In this document: in pieces, positions 1 through 8,166 of the stretch
How the letters are laid out: each line of letters starts with the position of its first letter
How positions within the stretch are numbered: position 1 is the first letter of the stretch
Assembly (NCBI RefSeq): GCF_947501415.1
Contig: NZ_CANMVL010000007.1
Span: forward strand, 62,001 to 126,000
DNA length: 64,000 nt
Direction of reading: 5' to 3'
Origin: an uncultured Halomonas sp.
GTDB lineage: Bacteria; Pseudomonadota; Gammaproteobacteria; Pseudomonadales; Halomonadaceae
The notes under the pieces: model-generated
Databases searched by the model: none
Seen by the model: only the letters and a program-made list of their open reading frames with translations
What the model was told of the DNA's origin: nothing
Made by a program: the position numbers and the translations under genes

Positions 1-1
1 T

Positions 2-1384
2 CTCGCCGATGGCAGCGCCCAGCTGCGGGACCTGACGCTGAGTGGTAATGATGGCCTGCGCCTGAGCGGCAATCTCAATCTTGCCGCCCTCTACGATGAA
101 CCACGCTACGACGGTCAGCTGCGCCTGGCGCCGACCTCGCTGCGGCCATGGCTCGAACGGTTCGGCAGCCTGCCGGCCACGGCCGACCCCCAGGCCCTCT
201 CCGATGTGGCGCTGACGACTCCCCTGGAGGGCGACCTCCAGCAAGTGGACCTCACCGGCATGACCCTGGTGCTCGATGACAGCACCTTCACCGGGCGGCT
301 GACGGCGGGCCTCGATGGCCGACGCCTGGAGGCCGAGCTGCAGGGTGATAGCCTGAATCTTGATGCCTATCTGCCGGCCGCTTCGTGGGCCACCCCGGAC
401 GGAGCGGGTCTTTGGTCGCCCGGCATCGGTCGCGCCTATGCCCAGGAGGGCGATATGTTGCCCGTCGATTGGTTGCGTGACCTGTCGCTGGACGCCAGCC
501 TGACCCTGAGCCAACTGCGGCTAGGTGGCCTGGAGTTTCAGGACGCCTCGCTTGCGCTCGAGGGTGAGGATGGCCGACTGCGACTGGCGTCACTGGAGTC
601 GGCCTTCTACGAAGGAAGCCTGGCCGCCACGGGCGAGCTTGATCTGACGCGTGATCCCATCGCCTGGCGTTTGGCGCCGCGCCTTGAGCGTGTGCGTGTC
701 GATGCTCTGCTGGAGGCGCTGGGCGAGGGAGATGAGAGGGCGCCGCTGCGGGGCCAAGCCTTTGTCGACGGCGAGCTGACCACCCATGGCAATGCCTGGC
801 CGGTGATGAAGCGCGGCCTCAATGGGCGCCTCACCACGCGACTGGGCGATGGCGCGATCCTCGACGTCAATATTTCCCGGGAGCTGTGCAGCGCCGTGGC
901 GACCCTGCAGGGCGAGACGACCCAGCGCGAGTGGGCGCCGGATACGCGCTTCGAGCGTGCCGAGGCCACCCTCGAGGTGCGCGACGGCGTCGTGGAGAGC
1001 GATGACCTCGTCGTCACTCTGCCGGGGATCGACGTGGGCGGCGAGGGCTGGCTCGACCTGACCAGCGAGCGCTTCGATCTGCGTGCCGCGGCGCGAGTGG
1101 TGGATACCGCCGATATGGCCTGCAAGGTCAATCGTCGACTCGAGCGACTGCCCCTTCCGGTACGCTGCGAGGGCAGCCTCGACGGCGATAGCGCCGAATG
1201 GTGCCGCTTCGACAGCACCGGCTTCCAGGCGGCCATCGGCGAGGCACTGCGCGATGAGCTTGGCGAGCGTGCCGGCGATGCCGTGGAGCAGCAGCTGGAG
1301 GGGGCCCTCGACAAGCTCGAGGAGCGCCTGGGCGAGGGTGCCGGCAAGGAACTTCGTGACTCCTTGAGGGGTCTCTTCGAGTGA
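2..1384 (+). CDS. AsmA family protein, C-terminal part (5' end off the window)
   Basis: The reading frame is open from the first bases of the window, so only the C-terminal ~460 residues are present. AsmA-family proteins are large, inner-membrane-anchored periplasmic proteins linked to outer-membrane lipid and protein homeostasis. The visible part has the alternating beta-strand character of the AsmA C-terminal region (repeated 'L.G..R' and 'GEG.LDL' strands) and a segment resembling the conserved AsmA stretch around 'LNGRLTTRLGDGAILDVNI'. It ends in a charged, probably helical tail rich in Glu/Leu. A hairpin with a T-run follows the stop, and mutY starts 52 bases later on the same strand. 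The family call is good; the exact role is not known. Confidence 0.8.
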   Translation, partial: LADGSAQLRDLTLSGNDGLRLSGNLNLAALYDEPRYDGQLRLAPTSLRPWLERFGSLPATADPQALSDVALTTPLEGDLQQVDLTGMTLVLDDSTFTGRLTAGLDGRRLEAELQGDSLNLDAYLPAASWATPDGAGLWSPGIGRAYAQEGDMLPVDWLRDLSLDASLTLSQLRLGGLEFQDASLALEGEDGRLRLASLESAFYEGSLAATGELDLTRDPIAWRLAPRLERVRVDALLEALGEGDERAPLRGQAFVDGELTTHGNAWPVMKRGLNGRLTTRLGDGAILDVNISRELCSAVATLQGETTQREWAPDTRFERAEATLEVRDGVVESDDLVVTLPGIDVGGEGWLDLTSERFDLRAAARVVDTADMACKVNRRLERLPLPVRCEGSLDGDSAEWCRFDSTGFQAAIGEALRDELGERAGDAVEQQLEGALDKLEERLGEGAGKELRDSLRGLFE

Positions 1385-1401
1385 GCAAAGTCAGTCTCTG
1401 C

Positions 1402-1428
1402 GTCGGCCTCGTGCCGGCGCCTTTTTTT
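1402..1428 (+). terminator. Rho-independent terminator after the AsmA-family gene
   Basis: GTCGGC (1402-1407) pairs with GCCGGC (1413-1418) across a 5-base loop, using one G-T pair. Three bases later comes a run of seven T (1422-1428). The stem is short. The signal ends only 8 bases before the mutY start, so mutY may depend partly on readthrough. Confidence 0.55.
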
Positions 1429-1436
1429 GAGCTTCA

Positions 1437-2528
1437 ATGACCGATACACCGACACCCGTACTCGCGCCCGCCACCTTTCAGCAGCGTCTGCTCGACTGGT
1501 TCGATCAGCATGGTCGCCATGATCTGCCCTGGCAGCAAGACCGCACGCCCTACCGGGTGTGGGTCTCGGAGATCATGCTGCAGCAGACCCAGGTGACCAC
1601 CGTCATCCCCTACTTCGAGCGCTTCATGGCTCGCTGTCCCGACCTGCGCCGCCTGGCGGCGGCGGATCAGGATGAGGTGCTGCACCTGTGGACGGGGCTC
1701 GGCTATTACGCCCGAGGACGCAACCTGCACAAGGCCGCCCGGGTGGTGGTCGAGGAGCATGGCGGGGCGTTTCCACTCCACAGCCTCGACGAGATGGCGG
1801 CCCTGCCGGGTATCGGCCGCTCCACCGCCGGCGCCATCATCGCGCAGAGCCAGGGGAGGCGGGCGGTGATCCTCGATGGCAACGTCAAGCGCAGCCTCAC
1901 CCGGCTGCATGCCGTGGCGGGGTGGCCGGGGCGTCCGGCGGTGGAGCGCAGGCTATGGGCGCTGGCCGATCACTATACGCCGGACCATCGCCTGGCCGAC
2001 TACACCCAGGCGATGATGGACCTGGGCGCCACCCTGTGTCGGCGTGGCACCCCCGAGTGTGGTCGCTGCCCCTTCAGCGATGTCTGTGTGGCGCATGCAC
2101 GCGGTCAGGAGCGCCGCTTCCCGGAATCCAAACCGAAGAAGGCGCTGCCCACGCGAACCACTCGCATGCTGCTGCTGCGCGATGCGCGGGGAAGGGTGTT
2201 GCTGGAACAGCGACCCTCCAGCGGCCTGTGGGGTGGGCTCTGGAGCCTGCCGCAGTTCGATGACGCGCTGGCCCTGGAGGCCTGGCTCGATACTCATGCC
2301 CCAGGCAGCCGGCTCGATGCCCCGGGCGCCTCCTTTACCCATGTCTTCAGCCATTTCCGTCTGGAGATCACGCCCCAGCCGGCGCGGATCGGGAGCCTCG
2401 ATTCGATCGGAGAGGCGCGCCGCTGGTACGATCCCGATAATCCCGATGCCGTGGGCCTGGCGGCCCCGGTGAAGGCCCTGCTGGCGAGCCTGGCGACCTT
2501 CACCCTGGACATGCCGCCGGGGCCCTGA
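1437..2528 (+). CDS. mutY: Adenine DNA glycosylase MutY
   Basis: MutY removes adenine mispaired with 8-oxoguanine or guanine, protecting DNA from oxidative G-to-T mutation. The 363-residue product has the family length. Visible features: N-terminal 'LPWQ' (30-33); the catalytic Glu in 'SEIMLQQTQV' (Glu45); the helix-hairpin-helix 'LPGIGRSTAGAI' (123-134); catalytic Asp147 in 'VILDGNVKR'; and the four 4Fe-4S cysteines at 201, 208, 211 and 217 with the expected C-x6-C-x2-C-x5-C spacing. A NUDIX-like MutY C-terminal domain follows. yggX lies 26 bases downstream, the same pair as in Escherichia coli. The start lies directly behind the upstream terminator and has only a weak ribosome-binding site. 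Confidence 0.96.
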   Translation: MTDTPTPVLAPATFQQRLLDWFDQHGRHDLPWQQDRTPYRVWVSEIMLQQTQVTTVIPYFERFMARCPDLRRLAAADQDEVLHLWTGLGYYARGRNLHKAARVVVEEHGGAFPLHSLDEMAALPGIGRSTAGAIIAQSQGRRAVILDGNVKRSLTRLHAVAGWPGRPAVERRLWALADHYTPDHRLADYTQAMMDLGATLCRRGTPECGRCPFSDVCVAHARGQERRFPESKPKKALPTRTTRMLLLRDARGRVLLEQRPSSGLWGGLWSLPQFDDALALEAWLDTHAPGSRLDAPGASFTHVFSHFRLEITPQPARIGSLDSIGEARRWYDPDNPDAVGLAAPVKALLASLATFTLDMPPGP

Positions 2529-2554
2529 GCTTCCATCTGCCTAGGAGACGTCTC

Positions 2555-2827
2555 ATGAGTCAGACCGTGTTCTGCCGCAAGTATCAGCAGGAGCTCGACG
2601 CCCTGCCATTCCCCCCTCTGCCTGGAAAGAAGGGCCAGGAGATCCAGGCCAGTGTTTCGCGCCGGGCATGGGAAGAGTGGCAGGCCCTGCAGACCCGCCT
2701 GATCAACGAGAAGCATCTCAACATGCTCGAACCCTCATCCCGCGAGTATCTGATGGAGCAGATGGAGCGCTTCTTCGACAACCGGGAGACCGATCAGGCC
2801 GAGGGTTACGTGCCGCCCTCATCTTGA
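2555..2827 (+). CDS. yggX: Probable Fe(2+)-trafficking protein YggX
   Basis: A 90-residue protein with the YggX pattern throughout: 'VFCRKYQQELDALPFPPLPG' at the start with the conserved Cys7, the 'AWEEW' helix and a C-terminal 'MERFF' segment. YggX is a small cytoplasmic protein proposed to buffer iron and to protect Fe-S proteins from oxidative damage. It follows mutY, a 4Fe-4S enzyme, and is probably cotranscribed. A good ribosome-binding site (TAGGAGA) precedes the ATG. Confidence 0.95.
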   Translation: MSQTVFCRKYQQELDALPFPPLPGKKGQEIQASVSRRAWEEWQALQTRLINEKHLNMLEPSSREYLMEQMERFFDNRETDQAEGYVPPSS

Positions 2828-2841
2828 TGATAAGAAAGGGG

Positions 2842-2870
2842 TTGACGCGAAAAGCCGGTTGGGGTTTAAT
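2842..2870 (+). promoter_or_regulatory. Sigma-70-type promoter for the tRNA cluster
   Basis: TTGACG (2842-2847) and TTTAAT (2865-2870) are separated by exactly 17 bases. Transcription would start about 10 bases before tRNA-Phe. It is the only clear promoter between the yggX stop and the tRNAs. Confidence 0.65.
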
Positions 2871-2887
2871 ACGCACCGTTGGCAAGG

Positions 2888-2963
2888 GGCCAGATAGCTC
2901 AGTCGGTAGAGCAGGGGATTGAAAATCCCCGTGTCGGGGGTTCGATTCCCTCTCTGGCCACCA
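2888..2963 (+). tRNA. tRNA-Phe (GAA)
   Basis: A 76-nt cloverleaf with acceptor arms GGCCAGA/TCTGGCC, D-arm GCTC/GAGC, anticodon stem GGGGA/TCCCC around anticodon GAA, T-loop TTCGATT and an encoded CCA. It is the first gene of the Phe-Gln-Thr cluster; tRNA-Gln starts 7 bases later. Confidence 0.97.
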
Positions 2964-2969
2964 AGTTGC

Positions 2970-3044
2970 TGGGGTATAGCCAAGTGGTAAGGCACCGGTT
3001 TTTGGTATCGGCATTCCCAGGTTCGAATCCTGGTACCCCAGCCA
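2970..3044 (+). tRNA. tRNA-Gln (TTG)
   Basis: A 75-nt cloverleaf with acceptor arms TGGGGTA/TACCCCA, anticodon TTG in a T-rich loop, T-loop TTCGAAT and an encoded CCA. It closely follows the E. coli tRNA-Gln pattern. Confidence 0.97.
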
Positions 3045-3066
3045 TCGCCAACCTTGTTTTCGAAAG

Positions 3067-3092
3067 ACCGTGGACCCAAGTTCACGGTTTTT
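3067..3092 (+). terminator. Terminator-like hairpin between tRNA-Gln and tRNA-Thr
   Basis: ACCGTGGA (3067-3074) pairs with TTCACGGT (3081-3088) around a 6-base loop, with one G-T pair, and a short T-rich tail follows. It may separate tRNA-Phe/Gln from tRNA-Thr or act as an RNA-processing signal. Confidence 0.5.
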
Positions 3093-3138
3093 CTCGCCAG
3101 GAGGAGTGGTCCTCCATGTCGCCTTCAGTGCGGCTATT

Positions 3139-3214
<76 letters not shown>

Positions 3215-3254
3215 TTTAAAGCATGATACTTCAATCGCCTAGCGCGATTCCCCA

Positions 3255-3277
3255 ACCGCCCGAGAGGCGGTTTTTTT
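3255..3277 (+). terminator. Rho-independent terminator of the tRNA cluster
   Basis: ACCGCC (3255-3260) and GGCGGT (3266-3271) form a stem with a CGAGA loop, running into seven T. Confidence 0.8.
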
Positions 3278-3519
3278 GTTGCCCGCGTACAACTCATGCT
3301 CGCTTTCCCTACCAGCGATTCCTGGATCTCTCCTGTCGACCCTTGTGGCGCGCCCAGAGGAGACCGCTCGGTCACAGCACGTGGTTACCGAAACGAAGCC
3401 AACTTCATCCTCATGATCTACCTGATTGGCACCCCGGTGAGATGCCTGTTCGATCAGACTAGGTCCACATGAAACGACGAAGAAACGTTGATCGCCATCC
3501 TGAAGCCGCCGAGTGGCGA
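3278..3519. other. Gene-free stretch downstream of the tRNA cluster
   Basis: This is the 3' side of both the tRNA cluster and the antitoxin gene. I see no credible reading frame with a ribosome-binding site, no tRNA 3'-end duplication that would mark an attachment site, and no clear terminator for the antitoxin gene. Confidence 0.5.
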
Positions 3520-3840
3520 TCAGCCAAGGGCTGCGAGGTGCTCGATGGTCTCGGGATATTTCTGGACCAGCCGGATGAGGGTTTTGGCCTGGGCGTTGGG
3601 CTTGGCACGGCCCTGTTCCCAGTTCTCCAGCGTTCGAGGATTGGTGCGCAGGTACATGGCGAATATCGGGCGTGACATGTGGAGCTTCTCACGCAATGCG
3701 ATGAGCTCGCTGGCCGTGACATCGGGCACCTCCTCCAGCTCTACGCAGTGGGAGCGAAGCGTGCGCTTGCCTTGGCGCTCTTCTGCTAGGGCATCGAAGC
3801 CCTCGACGATTTCTTCAAAGATATTGCGGTCCATGGTCAT
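3520..3840 (-). CDS. Helix-turn-helix antitoxin, HigA-like
   Basis: A 106-residue protein with a C-terminal XRE-type helix-turn-helix: 'LIALREKLHMSRPIFAMYL' followed by the recognition segment 'NPRTLENWEQGRAKP'. Proteins of this type neutralise a RelE/HigB-like toxin and repress their own operon by binding the promoter. The acidic N-terminal ~60 residues would be the toxin-binding part. Its start overlaps the stop of the upstream toxin gene by 4 bases (ATGA), so the order is toxin then antitoxin, as in higBA. The family assignment is firm; the exact subtype is not. Confidence 0.82.
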   Translation of the reverse strand: MTMDRNIFEEIVEGFDALAEERQGKRTLRSHCVELEEVPDVTASELIALREKLHMSRPIFAMYLRTNPRTLENWEQGRAKPNAQAKTLIRLVQKYPETIEHLAALG

Positions 3841-4175
3841 GTCCTCGCGTTGAGCTCGGCATCCAGCATCTGTTTAAGTGCCTTGCGCTGGGCCGGGGTC
3901 AGGTCGTCCTGAGCGTCCTTGTCGTACAAGGTAAACAGCCAGAACTGAGAGCCACCCAGCCACCAGTAGTAGATGATGCGAACACCGCTCCGTTTCCCCT
4001 TCTGACGCTTGGGGTCGCTGAATCGGACCTTGCGCAACCCTCCAGTGCCTTGGATGACGTCACCTGCAGAGGGGCTCTTGAGTAAGAAGTTTTGGAAATC
4101 TCGAAACGTGGCGTCGTCGAAGTAGGTTGGGCGGTGCCTCTCGAAGGCCGGCAGCTCGACAAAAAGTGCTTTCAT
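3837..4175 (-). CDS. RelE/HigB-like mRNA interferase toxin
   Basis: A 112-residue basic protein starting at the ATG 'MKALFVELPAF'. The frame runs further upstream, but that extension has no family character. The 'GTGGLRKVRFSDP' segment, the 'RIIYYWW' strand and the C-terminal 'FTLYDKDAQDDLTPAQ' match RelE/HigB toxins, which cut mRNA at the ribosome. It is translationally coupled to the downstream antitoxin. The module sits between the tRNA cluster and a large catabolic operon, a typical accessory position, but no integrase is present. Confidence 0.8.
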   Translation of the reverse strand: MKALFVELPAFERHRPTYFDDATFRDFQNFLLKSPSAGDVIQGTGGLRKVRFSDPKRQKGKRSGVRIIYYWWLGGSQFWLFTLYDKDAQDDLTPAQRKALKQMLDAELNART

Positions 4176-4181
4176 GAAGTG

Positions 4182-4226
4182 TACGTAGTTTGCGTATAGC
4201 TTTGCCGCAGCGACGAGGATTGTCAA
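4182..4226 (-). promoter_or_regulatory. Putative autoregulated promoter/operator of the toxin-antitoxin pair
   Basis: On the minus strand TTGACA (4226-4221) lies upstream of a 15-bp imperfect inverted repeat, TACGCAAACTACGTA (4196-4182), which ends 6 bases before the toxin ATG. A HigA-like protein commonly binds such a repeat. The spacing to any good -10 box is poor, so the promoter part is weak. Confidence 0.3.
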
Positions 4227-4295
4227 GGCGCCTACGGATGGGACTGCTGGCATTACATCAGCAAAGGTTGAAAGGTGAAAGGCTAGATGTCGGGT

Positions 4296-4317
4296 CCCGG
4301 GTGATCGGTCACCCGGG
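4296..4317. repeat. Perfect hairpin CCCGGGTGA/TCACCCGGG
   Basis: Nine paired bases with a TCGG loop lie between the toxin gene and the 3' end of the minus-strand catabolic operon (stop at 4388). There is no T-run on either side, so it is at best a weak terminator or an RNA-stabilising 3' stem for the operon transcript. Confidence 0.45.
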
Positions 4318-4387
4318 CTTCTGTCTGTCAGGACTCTATTTTCGGCAGGGCAGTTCCTGCGCCGAGAGGGCGCGAGGGACTGCAGGC

Positions 4388-5833
4388 TCAGCGATCAGCC
4401 GGGCGGGTGATGCGCTTGGTCTCGAGATATGCCTCCAGGCCCCCCTGGCCCAGCTCCCGACCGATGCCGCTGCGCTTCATGCCTCCCCAGTTGCCCTGGG
4501 GGGGCGCCAGCTGGTCGCTGTTGCACCAGATATTGCCCGCCTCCAGTTGCCGGGCGATGGCGTCGGCGCGGTCCGGATCTCCCGATACCACGGTGGCCGC
4601 AAGGCCGTAATCGCTGTCATTGGCCAGCGAGATCGCCTCCTCGTCGCTGGCAACCCGGCGCGCGCAGAGCACGGGACCGAAGATCTCCTCCCGCCACAGC
4701 TGACTGGCCGTGGGAACATCGCGATATAGCCGAGGCGAGACGAAGCATCCGCGCTCGGGCAGAGCCGGGGTGGGTGTCTCGCTGTGCAGGCCTTCTGCCT
4801 CGGCCTGGGCCAGATAGCGGTTGACCCGCTCCTGCTGGCTGGCATTGACGAGGGGGCCCAGGGTGGTTTCTTCCGCGAGGGGATCCCCCGGCTGAAGCTC
4901 CGCCATGGCGGCATCGACGGCAGCGTAGAGCCGGTCTGCCAGGCGCTCGTGGACGATCAGGCGGCTGGTGGCCGAGCACATCTGGCCGGCGTTGTAACAG
5001 ATGCCGGCGATCACCAGGTCACGGGCGAGGACCAGGTCGGCATCCTCGGTGACCACGATCGGCGACTTGCCGCCGAGCTCCAGCGAGACCGGCCGTACGC
5101 CGCTGGCGGCGGCCCGCATCACGGCTTCACCCACCGGATTGCTGCCGGTAAAGGAGAGCTTGTCGATGCCGGGGTGTTGACTCAGGGGAGCGCCGACCCC
5201 CTGGCCATCGCCATTCAGCAGGTTGAACACTCCGGGGGGCAGGCCGGCCTCCAGCACGATCTCGCACAGTACCTGTTCCGGCAGCGGCACGACCTCGGAG
5301 GGCTTGAACACCACCGTGCAGCCGGCAGCGAGAGCCGGTGCCAGCTTCCAGGCACTGCTGACCAGGGGGAAGTTCCAGGGCGTGATAAGGCCGGCGACCC
5401 CGACCGGCTCCCAGTAGCGATAGGCCGCCAGTCCCGGCTGGCCGACATCCTCGCGGCGGCCCTGGCGCTCTCCCAGGGCCGTCGCCGCTTCGGCGTAGTA
5501 GCGATAGCAGTCGATGGCATCGTCGAGATCCTGGCGTGCCTCGCTCAGCGGCTTGCCGTTGTTGCGGCTCGAGAGCGTGGCCAGCGTTTCACGACGCCGC
5601 TCGAGCCCCGCGGCGATGGCCGAGAGTCGCTCGCCACGCCGGGCCGCCGGCGTGGCCCGCCAGCCGGGAAGGGCCCGCCGAGCGGCGGCTACGGCGGCGT
5701 CCACATCGGCGGGGTCGCCGCGTGTTATCTCGCCCAGCGGTGTCTCGTGATAAGGGTCGACGATCGTCAGCCGGGTATCGCCGTGGCTTGGAACCCATTG
5801 GTTATCGATGAACTGCTCGTTCAGGCGCTGCAT
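4388..5833 (-). CDS. Aminoaldehyde dehydrogenase (betaine-aldehyde/4-guanidinobutyraldehyde type)
   Basis: An NAD(P)-dependent aldehyde dehydrogenase of 481 residues. Visible: oxyanion Asn154 in 'TPWNFPL', the nucleotide-binding 'FTGSNPVG' (228-235), general-base Glu252 in 'LELGGKSP' and nucleophile Cys286 in 'GQMCSATSR'. The pattern is closest to the AMADH/BADH group ('SQLWREEIFGPVLC', 'GGMKRSGIGRELG'), which oxidises betaine aldehyde, 4-guanidinobutanal, 4-trimethylaminobutanal and similar omega-amino aldehydes. It is the last gene of the operon and overlaps the permease stop by one base (TGATG). In context it would oxidise the aldehyde made by the ThDP decarboxylase at 11937-13538. The true substrate cannot be read from sequence. 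Confidence 0.85.
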   Translation of the reverse strand: MQRLNEQFIDNQWVPSHGDTRLTIVDPYHETPLGEITRGDPADVDAAVAAARRALPGWRATPAARRGERLSAIAAGLERRRETLATLSSRNNGKPLSEARQDLDDAIDCYRYYAEAATALGERQGRREDVGQPGLAAYRYWEPVGVAGLITPWNFPLVSSAWKLAPALAAGCTVVFKPSEVVPLPEQVLCEIVLEAGLPPGVFNLLNGDGQGVGAPLSQHPGIDKLSFTGSNPVGEAVMRAAASGVRPVSLELGGKSPIVVTEDADLVLARDLVIAGICYNAGQMCSATSRLIVHERLADRLYAAVDAAMAELQPGDPLAEETTLGPLVNASQQERVNRYLAQAEAEGLHSETPTPALPERGCFVSPRLYRDVPTASQLWREEIFGPVLCARRVASDEEAISLANDSDYGLAATVVSGDPDRADAIARQLEAGNIWCNSDQLAPPQGNWGGMKRSGIGRELGQGGLEAYLETKRITRPADR

Positions 5834-6573
5834 CAGTGGACTCCTGTTCCGTGGGTGGTCAGCCAGCGTCGACGAGTCGGGCGCATGCCGGGAAAGTTAA
5901 GCTCGACCAGGCGAAGCGTCAGCGTCAGCACCACGGTGGTGGCGAGATAGATACCGGCGATCAGCATCAGTGGCTCGTAGACCAGGAAGGTCTCGTCGCG
6001 AATGATATTGGCGGCCTGCAGCAGGTCCATCAGGGCGATGGTGGAGACCAGCGGGATCGACTTGAGCAGCAGGATCATTTCACCGGTAAGGGTGGGCAGG
6101 CAGAGCTGTAGGGCCCGAGGGAGCCATAGCCGGACAAGAACCTGGAAGGAGGACAGCCCGAAGGCGCGGCCAGCCTCCAGCTCACCACGCGGCACGCTCT
6201 GCATGGCGCCGCGGATGATCTCGCCGGAGTAGGCGCCGACGCTCAGGATGAAGGTCAGGGCGCCGAAGAAGAAGGGGTCACGCAGCAGCGGCCACAGTAC
6301 GCTCTCGCGGATGCCGGGCACACTCTCCAGCAGGCGCCCTACGCCGTAATAGAAGAAGAACAGTTGCACCAGCAGCGGAGTGCCGCGGATCACGGTAGTG
6401 AAGGCCCAGGTCAGCCAGGCCAGGGGGCGCGGGCCGCGCAGTCGTGCCAAAGCGACTCCCACGGCGAGCAGCAGGCCACCCGCCGCCGACACCAGCAGCA
6501 GCCATAGCGTATTGACGAAGCCTTCCCATAGATAGCCCTGATAGAAGGGGTCGCTCAGCCAGGAAAAGTCCAT
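5833..6573 (-). CDS. Polar amino-acid ABC transporter permease (HisM/AotM-like)
   Basis: A 246-residue inner-membrane permease of the His/Glu/Gln/Arg/opine family. It has about five hydrophobic segments and the cytoplasmic EAA loop 'EAGRAFGLSSFQVLVRLWLP', which docks the ATPase. It pairs with the permease gene 2 bases upstream to form a heterodimeric channel. The substrate is most likely a cationic amino acid or an analogue, judging from the neighbouring AruH-like aminotransferase. Confidence 0.9.
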   Translation of the reverse strand: MDFSWLSDPFYQGYLWEGFVNTLWLLLVSAAGGLLLAVGVALARLRGPRPLAWLTWAFTTVIRGTPLLVQLFFFYYGVGRLLESVPGIRESVLWPLLRDPFFFGALTFILSVGAYSGEIIRGAMQSVPRGELEAGRAFGLSSFQVLVRLWLPRALQLCLPTLTGEMILLLKSIPLVSTIALMDLLQAANIIRDETFLVYEPLMLIAGIYLATTVVLTLTLRLVELNFPGMRPTRRRWLTTHGTGVH

Positions 6574-6575
6574 AC

Positions 6576-7283
6576 TCAGGCCTCCGTGGGTTGGCCGCGG
6601 CGCACATGGCGCTCGAGGCGGGAGAACAGCGCCGTGGAGCTTACCGTCATCAATAGATAGATGACGCCGGCGGCGGCATAGAAGAGGAAGTAGGCGCGGC
6701 TGCTGGCGGCGGCCTGCTGAATCGTGAAGAACAGTTCATTGAAGCCGATCACGCTGATCAGGGCGGTGTCCTTGATCAGGATCAGCCACAGGTTGGACAT
6801 GCCGGGCAGCGCATTGGGCAGCATGCTGGGCAGCACGATGCGGTGGAAACGATCCCAGCGCGAGAAGCCGAAGGCATCGGCGGCCTCCAGCTGGCCCCGC
6901 GGAATGGCCAGGATGGCACCGCGGAACACTTCGGTCATGTAGGCGCCCTGAACGAAGGCCAGCACGCCGACGGCGGTGGCGAAGCCGGTTATCTGAACGG
7001 CGCCCTCCATGCCCAGGCGGGCCAGCAGGCCGTCCAGTGCCTGAGCCCCGGCGTAGTAGAGCAGGATGATCAGCAGCAGTTCGGGAATCGCCCGAATCAG
7101 GGTGGAGTAGGCGGTGGCCAGCGCGCGCAGGGGCGGCCAGGGGCTAAGCTTGGCGCCGGCACCCAGCAGGCCCAGCAGCAGGCCGATGGCGTAGGCCAGC
7201 ACGGCGATCTGTACCGTGGTCAGAGCCCCGCTCAGGATGGGGCCGGCCCAGTCGACCAGCCCCTCCGGTGTCATCGAAGTCAT
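6576..7283 (-). CDS. Polar amino-acid ABC transporter permease (HisQ/AotQ-like)
   Basis: A 235-residue membrane permease with the family's N-terminal 'GALTTVQIAVLAY' helix, 'TLIRAIPELLLIILLYY' and the EAA loop 'EAADAFGFSRWDRFHRIVLP'. It is the second channel subunit of the transporter. The C-terminus is Arg-rich and cytoplasmic. Confidence 0.9.
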   Translation of the reverse strand: MTSMTPEGLVDWAGPILSGALTTVQIAVLAYAIGLLLGLLGAGAKLSPWPPLRALATAYSTLIRAIPELLLIILLYYAGAQALDGLLARLGMEGAVQITGFATAVGVLAFVQGAYMTEVFRGAILAIPRGQLEAADAFGFSRWDRFHRIVLPSMLPNALPGMSNLWLILIKDTALISVIGFNELFFTIQQAAASSRAYFLFYAAAGVIYLLMTVSSTALFSRLERHVRRGQPTEA

Positions 7284-7360
7284 GGTCGAGGTTTTCCTTG
7301 GTCACGAAACGGGATGCCCTCGGCCTCATAGGCCGAGGGTAAACAGCGACAAACGGTGTT

Positions 7361-8134
7361 TCAGCCGTCGACGCAGACGTCGGTACCCAGGTACTGCTCG
7401 GAGAGGCTGGCGCAGGTGCCGTCCTCTATCACCGCGCTAATGGCCGCGTTCAGTGCCTCGCGCAGGGCGTCGTCTTCCTGGCGCAGGCCGATGCCGACGC
7501 CCTCGCCGTAGGCCGCGTGGTGAGGTGCGGTGGCTTTCATTTCGAACTCCTCGGCCTCGTCGCGGGTCAGGAACTGGGCCATGGCGATCTGGTCGGCGAG
7601 GATCACATCCAGGCGCCCGGAGAGCAGGTCGTTGTTGACCTGCTCCGCCTGGTCATAGAGGCGAATATCGACGCCGCTGTCGCGCAGTGCGCGACGCGCA
7701 TAGGTGGCGTTGGTAGTGGCAGCCTGCACGCCCATTACCAGGCCGTCGAGATCATCGGGGGGTGTCAGCGAAAGGTCGCTGGCGGCGACATAGGCACCCG
7801 GCGTGAAGTAGTAGGGGCGGGTGAAGTCGATGACCCGCTGGCGCTTCTCGGTGATCGACATCGAGTTCATGATCATGTCGATGCGCCCGGCCTTGAGCGA
7901 AGGGATGATGCCGCTCCAGCCCGTCGGTGTGATCTCGCACTGCCGCTCCATGGCGTCACAGATCTCGCGGGCTAGCTCGACCTCGAAGCCGCTCCAGTCG
8001 CCGCTGGCGGCCTTGAAGCTGAAGGGCGGATAGGGTTCGCCGGAGATGCCGACCTTGAGCGGGTCGGCGGCCTGGGTGGCCTGGGCGAGGCCGAAGGCGG
8101 TCATGGCGGTTGCTATCATCATCGAGACTTTCAT
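7361..8134 (-). CDS. Periplasmic amino-acid-binding protein of the ABC transporter
   Basis: A 257-residue family 3 solute-binding protein with a Sec signal peptide cut near 'AQATQA-ADPLKV'. The mature part shows 'GISGEPYPPFSF', 'GFEVELAREICDAM' and 'MNSMSITEKRQRVIDFTRPYY', typical of Lys/Arg/ornithine/octopine-type binding proteins (LAO, HisJ, AotJ). Two Cys in 'EICDAMERQCEI' and a second pair near the C-terminus could form disulfides. It lies between the ATPase and permease genes. The ligand is inferred to be cationic, but the sequence does not prove this. Confidence 0.87.
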   Translation of the reverse strand: MKVSMMIATAMTAFGLAQATQAADPLKVGISGEPYPPFSFKAASGDWSGFEVELAREICDAMERQCEITPTGWSGIIPSLKAGRIDMIMNSMSITEKRQRVIDFTRPYYFTPGAYVAASDLSLTPPDDLDGLVMGVQAATTNATYARRALRDSGVDIRLYDQAEQVNNDLLSGRLDVILADQIAMAQFLTRDEAEEFEMKATAPHHAAYGEGVGIGLRQEDDALREALNAAISAVIEDGTCASLSEQYLGTDVCVDG

Positions 8135-8166
8135 GGGGGTCTCCTGTCGTTATTGTGGGAAAGCCA

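Noticed and set aside
607-1455. Long minus-strand open frame (282 codons) opposite the AsmA-family gene
   Set aside because: Ser/Arg-rich translation typical of the reverse strand of a GC-rich gene; no ribosome-binding site and no family resemblance.
3215-4387. Genomic island integrated at tRNA-Thr
   Set aside because: No integrase and no duplicated tRNA 3' end are visible; a toxin-antitoxin pair alone is not enough.
4784-5950. 388-codon plus-strand frame opposite the aldehyde dehydrogenase
   Set aside because: Low-complexity mirror translation; the minus strand carries the conserved dehydrogenase motifs.
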